From positions 2,108,001 through 2,172,000 of the forward strand of contig JAIXMF010000001.1 of NCBI GenBank assembly GCA_025201365.1: a stretch of DNA of 64,000 bases, given 5' to 3'. Origin of the DNA: Syncephalis plumigaleata (taxonomy: Eukaryota; Zoopagomycota; Zoopagomycetes; Zoopagales; Piptocephalidaceae). The notes below the pieces were generated by a model that made no database searches, had not been told where the DNA came from, and worked only from the letters and a program-made list of their open reading frames with translations. Numbering within the stretch: position 1 is the first letter of the stretch; every line of letters starts with the position of its first letter. The translations under genes were made by a program, and so were the position numbers. This document shows positions 48,251 to 59,900 of this stretch, one piece after another.

Positions 48251-48988
48251 ATTAGAATGATCATACAATATCATTCATTATCATGACATTGACATGACAT
48301 GTTCATCTGTATGTCATCTATCATTGCTCGTTCCATTGTCAATTGACGTGATCGGTACTGATTGCAATGCATCACGGCATGTCATCAAATGATCCCACAG
48401 TCATATGGACATGAATATGCTTGATGGTATCTATAGTGTGATACGACATTCATCCAATCAATATGACCAATTATCATTATTCATTACGCTGTAAAAACCA
48501 ACATACTTGACGATCTAATAAATCCATTCATTCACTTATATACACATGCAGTTTACTCTACCAACAGCTTCCCAATTGCTCATAGACTTGTGTAGCACAT
48601 ACTGAATCCTACTAGTACAATTACTAGCAATGCTCAATATTATACCACCATCTTTTGTCGCTTTTATCTATTTGTTGCTGAGATATAGGCGGCATTATAC
48701 CATTGCAGCAAAGTTACCAATGTCATTAAATGATACGAAGCTTACATTGCCGTATTCACGATACCTACTCGAATAAACACAGATATTAGGCAATACATGG
48801 CAATCAATTCAACGTGGAATAAAGCACTAGATACTTGCATGTCAATAATCATCATCCAAGATAGCCGTAACGAACATGGTTTTACTTTTATGAGACATTA
48901 AAAACCAAAGTAAAATTATTATTGTGGTATACTTTAACCATTGACTAGAAACTAAACATTTGAAATGAAAGGAAGGTGAATGCCACAT
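48251..48988 (-). repeat. 738-base dispersed repeat, copy B (inverted)
   Basis: The reverse complement of this stretch matches copy A at 34716-35453 with scattered substitutions. It lies between the acylaminoacyl-peptidase stop and the Tco89-like start. As with copy A, no open frame, terminal repeats or target duplication were found. Confidence 0.9.
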
Positions 48989-49237
48989 TGGTATTGTTTT
49001 CTTCACTGTGTGATCCTTTTTTTCGCCATAACAACTATCGTCTACTTATCTTATCCTCTTACACTCGCTAGGTCCTTGTACTCCATCGCACGTACTATTT
49101 CCCTTCTTTCTGTTTTGTTCGTGCACTTTTAACGCTTACTCCTTATACCTAGGAATAAGTGGAGCGAATAACCTACAAATATACGATTACATAGTGGGTA
49201 TCTTAGTCAACTACACTGTAGAACGAAGCTAGCTTAT

Positions 49238-51238
49238 ATGGCTGATACAAATCACGCTGCATCTGGTGTGGCCACGGGCAAAATGGCTACAACAACAACG
49301 GGAGCAGCAGCAGGTGGAGCAGGAGGAGGAACAACAAACAATACCTCAAATACAGCACGTGCCTCACGTCATACGCGTGCGCATAGCAATGATCGCCGTT
49401 ATAGTGCCGGGTTTATTGGAGCACCAGCCATTAACGCTGGTCCAGCTAATAATACGACTACTTCAGGGGTAATGGGCAGTAAGAAGAAGGGCAGAACGCA
49501 TCGTCAATCGAGGCCAACGTCGAAGCGATACAATTCCGCGCATAATGTCTATCATCATCGCTCGGATAATGAACGTCGTTCCTCGAGTAGAGATGCGTTT
49601 GGCTCGGAAACAGAGGCAGCCGAGGGTAGTTGGACACAGGATGAAGATGAAAACACCACGAAAAGCAATGGAATCGGTGGTTTACGTAGACACCACGTAG
49701 GCCGTGTGGTGGAAGTGATCGAGATTAGCGAAAGTATTGAAGATACCAATAGCAAATTGAGCGATCAGCTAAAATCAACAACTAATAAGAATAAAATTGA
49801 ATTCAATCAATTTAATCAGCAGCAGCAGCAACAACAGCAACAGCAACAGCAACAGAAAACAGCAACAACTACACCAACTACTACCATGGATAAACGAACT
49901 AATGGTGAATCGAATGAGATGACAACTGACGATAAAAAAGTGTCAATATTACCGTCAAATGATACTTCAACTGCTTATAAATCGGAAACAGCATCAATGA
50001 CCACCACACCTAGCGCTAATACAACTAATGATGAAACGACTGAACAGGAAGATCATGAAAAACATGAGAAGCCTGGTCAGCGTCGACATTCCACGGATAA
50101 CGTAACACCACCATTACGTACTTGTATGACGCGAACAAACAGCGATACAGCAACTGCGGAAGGATCTAACGTGTTAATGCGTCGCGCTACTAGTGCAGAT
50201 CGACGACGTCGCAGTGTCATGTCCATGTCATCGGGCAATGCAACACTGCCATTTCATCATTTCCACGGAAAGAATACACCACGCGCTGCTCCTACATCTA
50301 GCGTAGCACCGGTTACTACGCCAGTTACCGTGATGCCTGAGCGATCCAAGTCGACCTCGTTACGTGGCGCTGCCGGTGTATTACGCGCTCAACCGAGTAC
50401 CGCTACATCTCGACACTCGCATTCGGCGTCCATGTTCTCTCGTTCACCACCCACGCGTAATAACGCGGCTAATGGCGACTTTAACGGTTCATTGACTGGA
50501 AAACCAAATAGTCGCGTAGGATTTACATCCAAGTTTATTGTACAACGCGTGCCATCCTATCCATCATTATCGACCGAGGCACTTTCACCTCGTAGTGCTA
50601 CGCCTAATGGTACCACCAAGAATGGTGTGCGATCCAATGGACGAGTACCAGTAGAGCAGGGACAGTCAGCATCATCTACTACTTCTGCTTCTGCCTCTGC
50701 TTCTGCTATGGATAGATCATCAGCATCAGCTCACGCATTAATGAGTACACCTACAACGAATGGGAATGCCGCCGTTTCACGTACGCAACAAAAAATGCTA
50801 CTACAACGACAACACTTTTTAGCAGATGACGAGCAGTATTTGCTTCATCCTAGGAATCAGCTTCGTTTAACAAAGGAATTGGAACGAGTACGTCGTTCAC
50901 TAATGGGAATACGTCGTAGTGGTGATAATCCCATTTGGCAAAGTGTAGTACGTGTGTCGGCAGCACGTCGTTTACAACAGCAGCGACAGCTTGATGAGGC
51001 AGCATTTGCAAGAATGGATGATAGTAAGTTACATACGAGTCATCATTTACACGCTCCCGACAACAAGCATAAAGTTCATGCTACCGATAAACGAAGCCAC
51101 AGTCATTCTGGTATGGTTCATCGTCGTCCACCAGCATCACATACCGCTGCCACTACTGCTACTCACCGCAATACTTCTCGAATGTCGTCGGCAACGAATA
51201 ATAAGCCAGCTGCAACTGCCGCTGATGCCAATTATTGA
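49238..51238 (+). CDS. Disordered protein resembling TORC1 subunit Tco89
   Basis: A single exon of 666 residues, mostly low-complexity Ser, Thr, Asn, Ala and His, including a Gln run at about residues 194-206. Short ordered islands stand out: RPTSKRYNSAHNVYHHRSD near the N terminus; SRVGFTSKFIVQRVPSYPSL; and near the C terminus RTQQKMLLQRQHFLADDEQY, then NQLRLTKELERVRRSLMGIR and NPIWQSVVRV. The pairing of a QQK-x-LLQR motif with an E-x-x-x-R-x-x-x-x-x-x-R helix followed by a P-x-x-x-S-x-x-R motif recalls fungal Tco89, a non-catalytic TORC1 subunit at the vacuole. The resemblance is from memory and short, so the call is tentative. The start at 49238 gives a Gly/Ala/Thr-rich beginning. Confidence 0.55.
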   Translation: MADTNHAASGVATGKMATTTTGAAAGGAGGGTTNNTSNTARASRHTRAHSNDRRYSAGFIGAPAINAGPANNTTTSGVMGSKKKGRTHRQSRPTSKRYNSAHNVYHHRSDNERRSSSRDAFGSETEAAEGSWTQDEDENTTKSNGIGGLRRHHVGRVVEVIEISESIEDTNSKLSDQLKSTTNKNKIEFNQFNQQQQQQQQQQQQQKTATTTPTTTMDKRTNGESNEMTTDDKKVSILPSNDTSTAYKSETASMTTTPSANTTNDETTEQEDHEKHEKPGQRRHSTDNVTPPLRTCMTRTNSDTATAEGSNVLMRRATSADRRRRSVMSMSSGNATLPFHHFHGKNTPRAAPTSSVAPVTTPVTVMPERSKSTSLRGAAGVLRAQPSTATSRHSHSASMFSRSPPTRNNAANGDFNGSLTGKPNSRVGFTSKFIVQRVPSYPSLSTEALSPRSATPNGTTKNGVRSNGRVPVEQGQSASSTTSASASASAMDRSSASAHALMSTPTTNGNAAVSRTQQKMLLQRQHFLADDEQYLLHPRNQLRLTKELERVRRSLMGIRRSGDNPIWQSVVRVSAARRLQQQRQLDEAAFARMDDSKLHTSHHLHAPDNKHKVHATDKRSHSHSGMVHRRPPASHTAATTATHRNTSRMSSATNNKPAATAADANY

Positions 51239-52102
51239 CAATGATTAACTTTTTATTATTATTATTACTATTACTATTACTTTTTATCTCTTTGCAGATG
51301 TAATATGTATCCTCTCTCCCTCTTTCCTCTTCTCTTTTCCTTTCTCTTATATGAGAATAAGCAATTTTATTAATAAGCTCTTTTGTAAACAAATTAAATC
51401 ATTAGTTTTACTTTAGCGTTATTGAATTAATTACAGTGGATAATAACAATGTTAACTGATGGGAAATCCTGTATATTGTGAAAACGGACCGAGATACAGC
51501 TTAACGTGTATTTGTCAAGGTTCACGTTCAGTGTGCATGATAAACTTGTTTAATTAGCGACATTGTCCATAATGCAATTACACTAAATTACACATTGTTG
51601 ATGAAAAGGTCATAAGCAAGAAGGTAAGCAGGCTAGTCGGTCAATAAGCCAAGTAGTCAGCTGATTGAGCAATTGAGTATGGTGAACCTTCATATCACGG
51701 TATACCAATAGAGAAAAACTCGATGGGCACTTGCATATTGCATGGTGGAAATACGGAACACCCGATAATTGATGATGCAGCATGTAGATCCATTCATTCA
51801 TTCATCAAGCAGTCCACAAGTCTACCACCTGTAGCAACTTGAACACAGAATGACTTGAATCAGATGACCGGTCGACTTGCACATCCATCTATTCATTCGT
51901 TGTTCAACTATCAATCCATGTAACTAATAAGAGGGTAAGTATCAATGTATCTCACTTGGATAAGCATATTTCAGTCTTACTACTTTGTGGCACAATCGAT
52001 GGCAATGATAGTAAAGCTGAACAATCTTCTATACTGTATTATTCTAGCGTAATAATAGGTGTTATTATTATTTTTAGTAAAGTAATTTCAAGTTTACGTT
52101 AG

Positions 52103-52282
52103 AATACAATACAGCACACATGATCTGTTATATTATTGTGCTTCCATTCAATTGACAAGCCTTATTCCAATTCATGATCGTACAATACCACAGCATGGCT
52201 TTATTGTTGAGGGAGCTATTATTGTAGCATTAGTTCATATTCTATCTAATCCATGGACACCATGTAAGAGACAACTTGAACG
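52103..52282 (+). CDS. Possible isolated exon, unrecognised
   Basis: Between a GTTAG acceptor and a GTAAGC donor, one frame reads STHDLLYYCASIQLTSLIPI, then HDRTIPQHGFIVEGAIIVAL and VHILSNPWTPCKRQLE. It looks like ordinary protein, unlike the surrounding repeats. An upstream candidate exon at 51975-52048 (LLLCGTIDGNDSKAEQSSIL) does not join in phase without a one-base change. No start or end of a gene could be fixed and no family was recognised. It may be a gene with indels or a relic. Confidence 0.3.
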
Positions 52283-53771
52283 GTAAGCACGTTATTTTGC
52301 TGGTCTAATAGTGGCGAGATCAGAAGGAGGAGGAGGATAAGGAAACGAATGGTTTTCCCGTCATTGAACCAATAAGATGATTGGCCATGCCATACACATG
52401 TGACCAATCAGTGTGCCCGGAAGTCGGGACAATTGGTCCGTCGGAATTTCTCGTGTTGGCCGAGTCTCCGCATTGGGGACATGAACGTGCAACGATTACG
52501 ACCATCTTTGGATATTGCACAATTGATAATCTCAGACGAACAGCAGGAACAGTAGTAATAACATTAAGGCACACATTTGTATATATATATTAAATCAATA
52601 ATAGAAGCTCCGATTTATATTATAAACATGCACAAGTAATAAAAATAACAGTAACAGTAGTCATTATGTAGCAACCAATGTAAGAGAGTACTGTTCCTGT
52701 AGAATGTCAACAATGTAGTACATTATGTTGGCATCCATTGAACGACAAGGCACATGCCCTAAACACACACACACACACATACACATGCACCTACATTCGC
52801 TTACTTGCTTGCATGGAATGGTCACTTGCATGCGTATAAAGAATTTTCAATGGCAGGCACATTTAGCCATTACTACTACAAGTATTATAGGTATTAATGA
52901 CGGGAATAGCAACAATATCCGATACATCCACTTACACGCATCATTTCTTACTCACTCGTTCGCTCACTCGCTCGCTCATATGATTCATCCGACGATCAAA
53001 AAGATAGGCCAATAAAAAAGGTAACGGATGACAATGGAGACATGGGTGAAATGACCTCCACTTGCATAGGCCTCGCATGATGTGTACAGTCAGAATGGTG
53101 ACATGTTCGTTCCATTCCTCTACCATAATCATCATTATAATAATAGATGGAGTCACAGCCATCCATTATTATCATCGATGACGATAGAGATACAAGTTGG
53201 CACGGGTAAAGGGGTAAACGTAAGTGAGAGACCTGCCGCTAAAACTACGACAAGGGAACGTTGAACAGGTATGTATCTATCGAGTATGTGCGTATGGGTG
53301 TGTGATACTCGGGCATGTATATTCCCAGACAGGTGGCCATATCGTCCGTAGATTATCCTTTCCATTATCGATTAGAATAGATGTTTCCTATGGAATAAAT
53401 GGTCGAAATAAGTAAATAGCTATTGACATAGCTTTGTAAATATACGTGTTCCATTGTGGAATAATAGTCAATATTATTCTAAATAATAAATGAACGATAT
53501 ACTAAAGGTAAAGTTTGTTTTCCTTGTACTTGGTAAGATCACCTGCCATGGTGGTACTCTTTTCCTTGTCATTATTAGTATTAGCATTCTATTTTGCTCT
53601 CGTACACGCATGTACAGACACACACACACGCGCGCGTAGCCATAAAGTCTCGGTGATGATAACCCGTTGAAGGACGCGCATGATGATAGCCTTATGGCTT
53701 GGTACGAATAATGTGGCTGGCATAGGCTAACGCATCGTCATTCGTGGTTGTCCATCGGACCTATTTAGAAG

Positions 53772-53772
<1 letters not shown>

Positions 53773-53803
<31 letters not shown>
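53773..53803. repeat. GT dinucleotide microsatellite
   Basis: About 15 GT units in a row, the longest dinucleotide run noticed in the window. Confidence 0.9.
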
Positions 53804-56800
53804 CCTACTAAACTTGTGCGTGTATGTTTAATCTTTCGGGTTTCTATCTTCCTTTATTACAATACTAAATATCTCGGATACATCAGGTCAGTAGAATCAT
53901 CATAAAAGTGGAAAGCGATAAGAAGGTAAAGCGAGAGAGTAAGAGAGAGAGAGAGAGAGAAAGAGATCGCGTGCGTATGCCTGTATGTTTACTTGATTGC
54001 TTGTCTGTTTATCAATAAATGAACAACTATAATATGCTAGTCCATCATCATCATCATCTATGGTTCAAACAGTCATATTGCTATACTGATATAGGGATAT
54101 CACGTCTATATGATGTCATAGTGGATAAGCAAATGATCATTTCTATATGAATCAATGTAGAATACAGCATAGTCATTGCTGTTTATCAGCTTGTAATAAC
54201 ATTGCTCGCTTAATAATTGATGAGATCATATGATAAAGAAAAAGACAAGGACGAGGACGAGGACGATGACGATGAACATGCTGAACATAATTGTAGTAGT
54301 ATCATTTTATATTATCAATTGTCACTGCCATTTCCTACTGATAATGATGATGCACTCCCCTTTTCTAGATTGATAAACGATAAACATGCTCATAGCAATT
54401 CTTCGTTCCTTCCTTCCTTTTTTTCCTTTCTTGTTACTTTACTATAATGATCAATGCCATGACGTAAAAGATACATATATACATTGGTAGGAGTTGTAGC
54501 AACAACAGCAATGTCAATGTCAATGTCGATAGTAGTACAAGTTTGATTGGTTGCCGCTCGGCTATTTTGTACACGCGGTATGAAGTAATACTGCTTAGTC
54601 CGAGCGATTTCCGGACCGAGCCTTCTTTAACTGTCATCTTGCACTTTTTGGTAAGCTATGCTAGCTTATTCGCCAACATTTACGCGGACATCTGTGTATG
54701 GGATGTGTGTAGAACACTCCTTTAGCCTATGCCTTTTTCCTTGCTCTCTCCCTCTTTCTCTTTCTTTCTTGCTCTCTCGCGCCTTCTTTCTTCCTCTTTC
54801 TTGTTCTCATAATAGGCATAGCCTATTCAGTCACTTGCACTTTCATGCCCCAATCCGTAAAACTATATAAATTAGTGAACGGAAGAGCTTGCCTTGTTTA
54901 GGGCCGATAGACGGCCCGTTGAATTGTTTCAACCACATTTGACCTTTTCCCCATTATTTCTACTACTCCTACCATTTCTACTACTACTACCCATACATTC
55001 ATCGTTGTTTGTAAGTGATAACCTACCATTGTATGATTACATAGCATATAAACAAAAGAATGAGAATGAAATACAAACTGATGACTATCGCAGCATGATT
55101 AACATATTGATTGGATAAACAAATCTATTTTGTATTTATTGCATAGTTGAATGAACGAGGAAAAAAGAAGTGAAAGCGCGCACTACTACTTCATTCTATT
55201 CCCGCCTAAACTAACTTCCGGCTTGCAGACTAAAGTTCCACCGGAATAACTCCACCATTTATATATCTGCTTTCTTTTCTGTCTATTTTCTAGCGCTCGC
55301 ACACACTCTCACATATACGCACACACGCGTACACACATATATCGGCATCGTCTTTCATCCCTGACAAAGCTGACCTTTCGTGTTTGTCACACACCTTTTT
55401 TAAAAATCATTACAACCTCTCTCTCTTTCATCGGCTTTTTTTTCTCCCTTCTCTTCACACGCACTCATTCATCCACGCACACGCACACACACATCCATTC
55501 ATCCATTCATCCATTCATTTATCCACTATCTAACCCACGTTTACTACTTCTATTGACTGGATTATTTTACCCTTATCACTCCTACTACCTCTCACTATTC
55601 GCTATTCACTATTCACTCTTTACTACTACTACTACTACTACTACTACACGAATTGCACGACGACATCTCCTATTGCTTTCTACTGCATTCATCGTTTATT
55701 CTTATGCATTACTAAGCTGAAGCTGGTATCCTCAGTGTCTTCTTTACTATTGATTCTCGGAAGTGACCGTGAATGTAAGTGATCACTGTTGATGTAATCT
55801 AATCACACCGTGTTTATATGCTGTACCTATGAAGGGGAGGATAGTCTGTATGTTCGTTAATTGATACGCGTGGTGATAATGAGTGAATACAAGCATGGAT
55901 ATGGCTATGGATATGACTATGGATATGGGCCTATGTTAGTGAGAACGAGGACAGTAGCGCCTTGTAATAAGCATGGATTGGCATGGAGTGAGCATATGTA
56001 AACGAGACGAGAGTATAGCATATAACATATAGCATATATAAGCGATGAATATATGCGGATATGTGTGGTTTATTACTATTGTTGTAGTAAGAATATCATT
56101 GAAGTATCCTTATCGTATTATACAAAATTGCTATTAGGTAAAACACAAAAACACATGTAGAACGAATCCATGACTTATTACGAGTAGTTACTAGCTAGCT
56201 AGCTAGCAGCCTGTCTATCTATCTAGCTAGCATACTACTCCCACCTTGAATAGGCTGGGCGTTCAAGTCATACATACATACATACATACATATGCTTCTT
56301 CTTTCCATATAGCGGGGTGAAAGAGGAATGGTACTGTTTCTTTAAAAAGAGCACATACCAAGGAGGATGGTATTGACATGATTATGTATGAATTGTGGTT
56401 GGATAAGGCGTAGATTGATGATATTGTCGAATGTTGTGCATAGATATTGTTGGGAGTAGATGCAACTGCTTCTTATTACGTTATCTGTCTATTATTATTA
56501 CTGCTACTAATAGCATTATTATTAGTAGTAGTCGTAATAGTGTGTTTTATCTCTTATATTCCTGTATACTACTTGATGAATGATTTATTATTAGTTTTAC
56601 TATTGTATTTGTTATTATCATTTACTATTGTTTTAATTAATAACATTATGTTTTTTATTTGATTTTATTATCATTCATAGATTAAGCGCTTTAACCGTTA
56701 CAATACTCGATTGATTATAATTGTCATCATCCTATAATAGTTACAACAGACGTATATACACACACACAAACACAACCATTTGAATTGTATTGTCAACCTT

Positions 56801-56976
56801 GATAGCGTATGTGTGTATGTACATACGTGAAGCACATCATCCTATTGTTATTATTTGTTCATTCATTCGTGCTCTCGCTCTCTACTCGCGTTTAAAGGTC
56901 GATTCATTCCAGTTCAATCCAAGCTATATTATTACTGCTACTACCACTACTACCACTACTACCACTGCTACTATTC

Positions 56977-59900
56977 ATGATGGCTTCCTCTTCTATTCGT
57001 GGTTACTCTACCGCTCCTTCACCATCGATGAACAACTCGAATCCATCTATTTCAATTACTAATACTACTAGTAATACTAATAGTAATAGTAATATTGCCT
57101 ATTCATCTTCCATGTCAAATTCATCATCATCCTTGGGATTGCCATCTACTTCATATGTATCGCGACAGCAAATTACTCCACCCAATTCTCGTTCACGGGA
57201 ATCATTCCCTACGGGTAGTGAATCTGACCGCGCTATCGCCTCGTATACCGCTACACTTGATGATGACACTGACCTATTGACTACATTGGCTACCGTGAGT
57301 GTGGCGCAGACATCATCAATGTCACGTATATCCAATAGTAATGGTAGCAGCACTACTAGTACCAATGGTACTAACCATGATAGTCACAATAGCGTAATGC
57401 AAACCGAGCAACCATCCAGCTTGTCTTTATCACCGCCGTCATCTTATCGTGCACATACTAAAAAGAATGGCGGCAACATTTATACTACATATAACTTGCC
57501 CAACAATCTAACTAACCATCACGCTCATTCTCATTCTCATCATTCTATGTCTTCTGTTTCTAACAGCAGTCATCCTACACCACCTGCATCCGCCGCCATG
57601 TCTAGTACACGGGACGATGCATCCTCAAGCGCAATGAATTCAAACGTTAGCGTGAAACGCCAACGAACAGGACGTGCCTGCGATGCGTGTCGTCGTAGGA
57701 AGGTGCGTTGTGATGGGGCAGTACCCCATTGCAGCAACTGTCGTACGGCCAATGTCTCGTGTACATTTCTCGATGCGGCCAAGAAACGCGGACCACCAAA
57801 AGGCTACATTGAAGCGATTGAAAGTCGACTACATCGAATGGAATCGCTTATCGGTGGCATGGCCCAAACTGATACTCGAGTGACTAGTGCATCAGTTGTA
57901 ACGGACGATTACACATCGCCATCAGGACAATATCCGACTACTTACCGTGAAGCAGCCGTCTATGGTGGTATGTCAACGGTATTGAATCATCATCTAATAG
58001 AGAATGTTACCACCACCACCACCAATCAGGCATTATCCTCGCGTACAATGCCACCGCCACCATCGCCACATGATACGATATCTGGAACACCATCTTTATT
58101 AGCACATCCAACGTCTACAGCTGCGTCTACTACAACTGCATCACGACCAAATAGTCATGGTAATACTGGAAATAATGGTGTTGCTTATGCAGCATCACCG
58201 CTTCATTCGCGTGGTAATGTGAATACGATTAGCGAATCATTATCACCTTCATTAATGGCAACGCTCCCTAGTCCAACGGATCTATCACGTATCAATGGTG
58301 GCCTCACTTTAACCAGCACTAATGGCACTAATGGCAGCACTAGTAGTAATTACAAGGATCATAAGTTGTCCTCGTTAGAGAGCCCCACTGATCATATAAT
58401 GAACGACCCATACGCCGTATCAACCAATGATAATGATCCTACTCTAGCGGGTATCATGGCTGCTGTCTCTTCACTCGCCAAAGAACAGCAAGAGCAACGA
58501 CAGCAACAATTGCAGAATACCGCAACCATCGGTGGTAGTGTTAATGGTGCCATGAGGGGTAATAGTAGTACTAGTAATAATAGTACTTGTAATAATACAA
58601 AACTATACGGCTATCGTGGAGGATATCCATCAAGTGACATGCCACGTACCATGCCACCACCTACGCTTACCACATTTTCATACGCATGCGACGCTGATGC
58701 ATCAGTGATGGCATCATCCCAAGTATTACCGCGTTCATTTGCCGCTTCAACCGGCAACCATCAACCGCCGCCGCCACCACCACCACCACAATCCAGCACG
58801 TCGCCATTAATACCTCGAATGGTATCGACCATGAGCGATAATCTCAATGGTGCCACTGGAAAGAAGGAGATCGATATGAACGAATTACCGGATGCACTTA
58901 CCTCTGGTCGACTTATTAGCATATTCCGCGAACGAATTCACCCCTACTTGCCGATACTTCATTGGCGACGTTTCCTAGATTGTTTGGCATCCGCTTCACC
59001 GCCGAAACTACTATTGAATGCCGTGTATGCCTACGCGTCACGCTACGATATGGATACGAGTCCTAATCCGCTTAGTACGAGTACATCACAAAGTCCCGGT
59101 GAAATATACGTATTACGCGCGCAGAAGTTATTGGACACACGTGTGAGTGATCCGGATCTCGAGTCGGTGCAAGCGTTACTCCTGCTGTCATCCTACCTGT
59201 TATCCGTGAAACGTATCGCATTAGGCCACATGTATAGTGGTATGGCTGTATCGCTAGCTCAACAGCTTCAACTTTATAACGACTCAACGAAGGATAGAAT
59301 AGAACGCGCCGACCATCTACGTACGTGGTGGGGCCTACTAGCTTCCGATCGTTTGATTGCGACGACATTCTTCCATCCGCTAAGTATCGACGAGAAGGAT
59401 TGTTGTCCTCCTAATCTCGGCGAGATCAACATCGAATGTGGCACGACGGGAGATGATGAACCGTTCGCCTCGACCGATTTATACTTTGCATCATTGGCTC
59501 GACTATCCGTGCTCTACGGGCGTGCACTGAGACTCGTTAAAGCGCGGCTTATCGATGGTAAACCGCCGGTCGAGTTGAAAAACGAGATTGCCACGCTAGA
59601 TCGTGATCTCAGTCAATGGTGGCGGACTATACCGGAGATGTACCGATTCGACCCGATGGAGGAATCAATATGGCAGGCACCAAAGAATCGACTGCCTGCC
59701 ATCGCCATGCTAGCGTGCCTCTACCACATGGCGGTTATTATGGTACATCGACCATGGGGTCCAATCGATGGCACGAAACAGCCATGGATGCCACACGCAC
59801 GCTCCGAGCGTCTATGTCTCGCCAGTGCCCATACAATCGCGTGTATCTGCCATCGAATGCAACATCATGAAGCGCCCAATATATATGGTATATTCCCGGC

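Larger units (their letters stand above)
51239..56976. other. Gene-poor region, 5.7 kb
   Basis: The longest gene-free stretch of the window, rich in microsatellites: GT (53773-53803), GA (about 53945-53960), ACT (55621-55648), CATA (56273-56291) and others. One coding-like exon at 52103-52282 is listed separately. The last 1.8 kb is pyrimidine-rich and probably includes the long promoter of the large Zn2Cys6 gene. Confidence 0.5.

Noticed and set aside
52320-52593. Opposed open frames of 70-84 codons with CPQCGD-like text on the minus strand
   Set aside because: A single Cys pair without a second pair, no splice support, and the two strands give equally plausible nonsense.
54217-55118. Several 60-76-codon plus-strand frames in the gene-poor stretch
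   Set aside because: Low-complexity Asp/Glu or Ser/Leu translation of microsatellite DNA.
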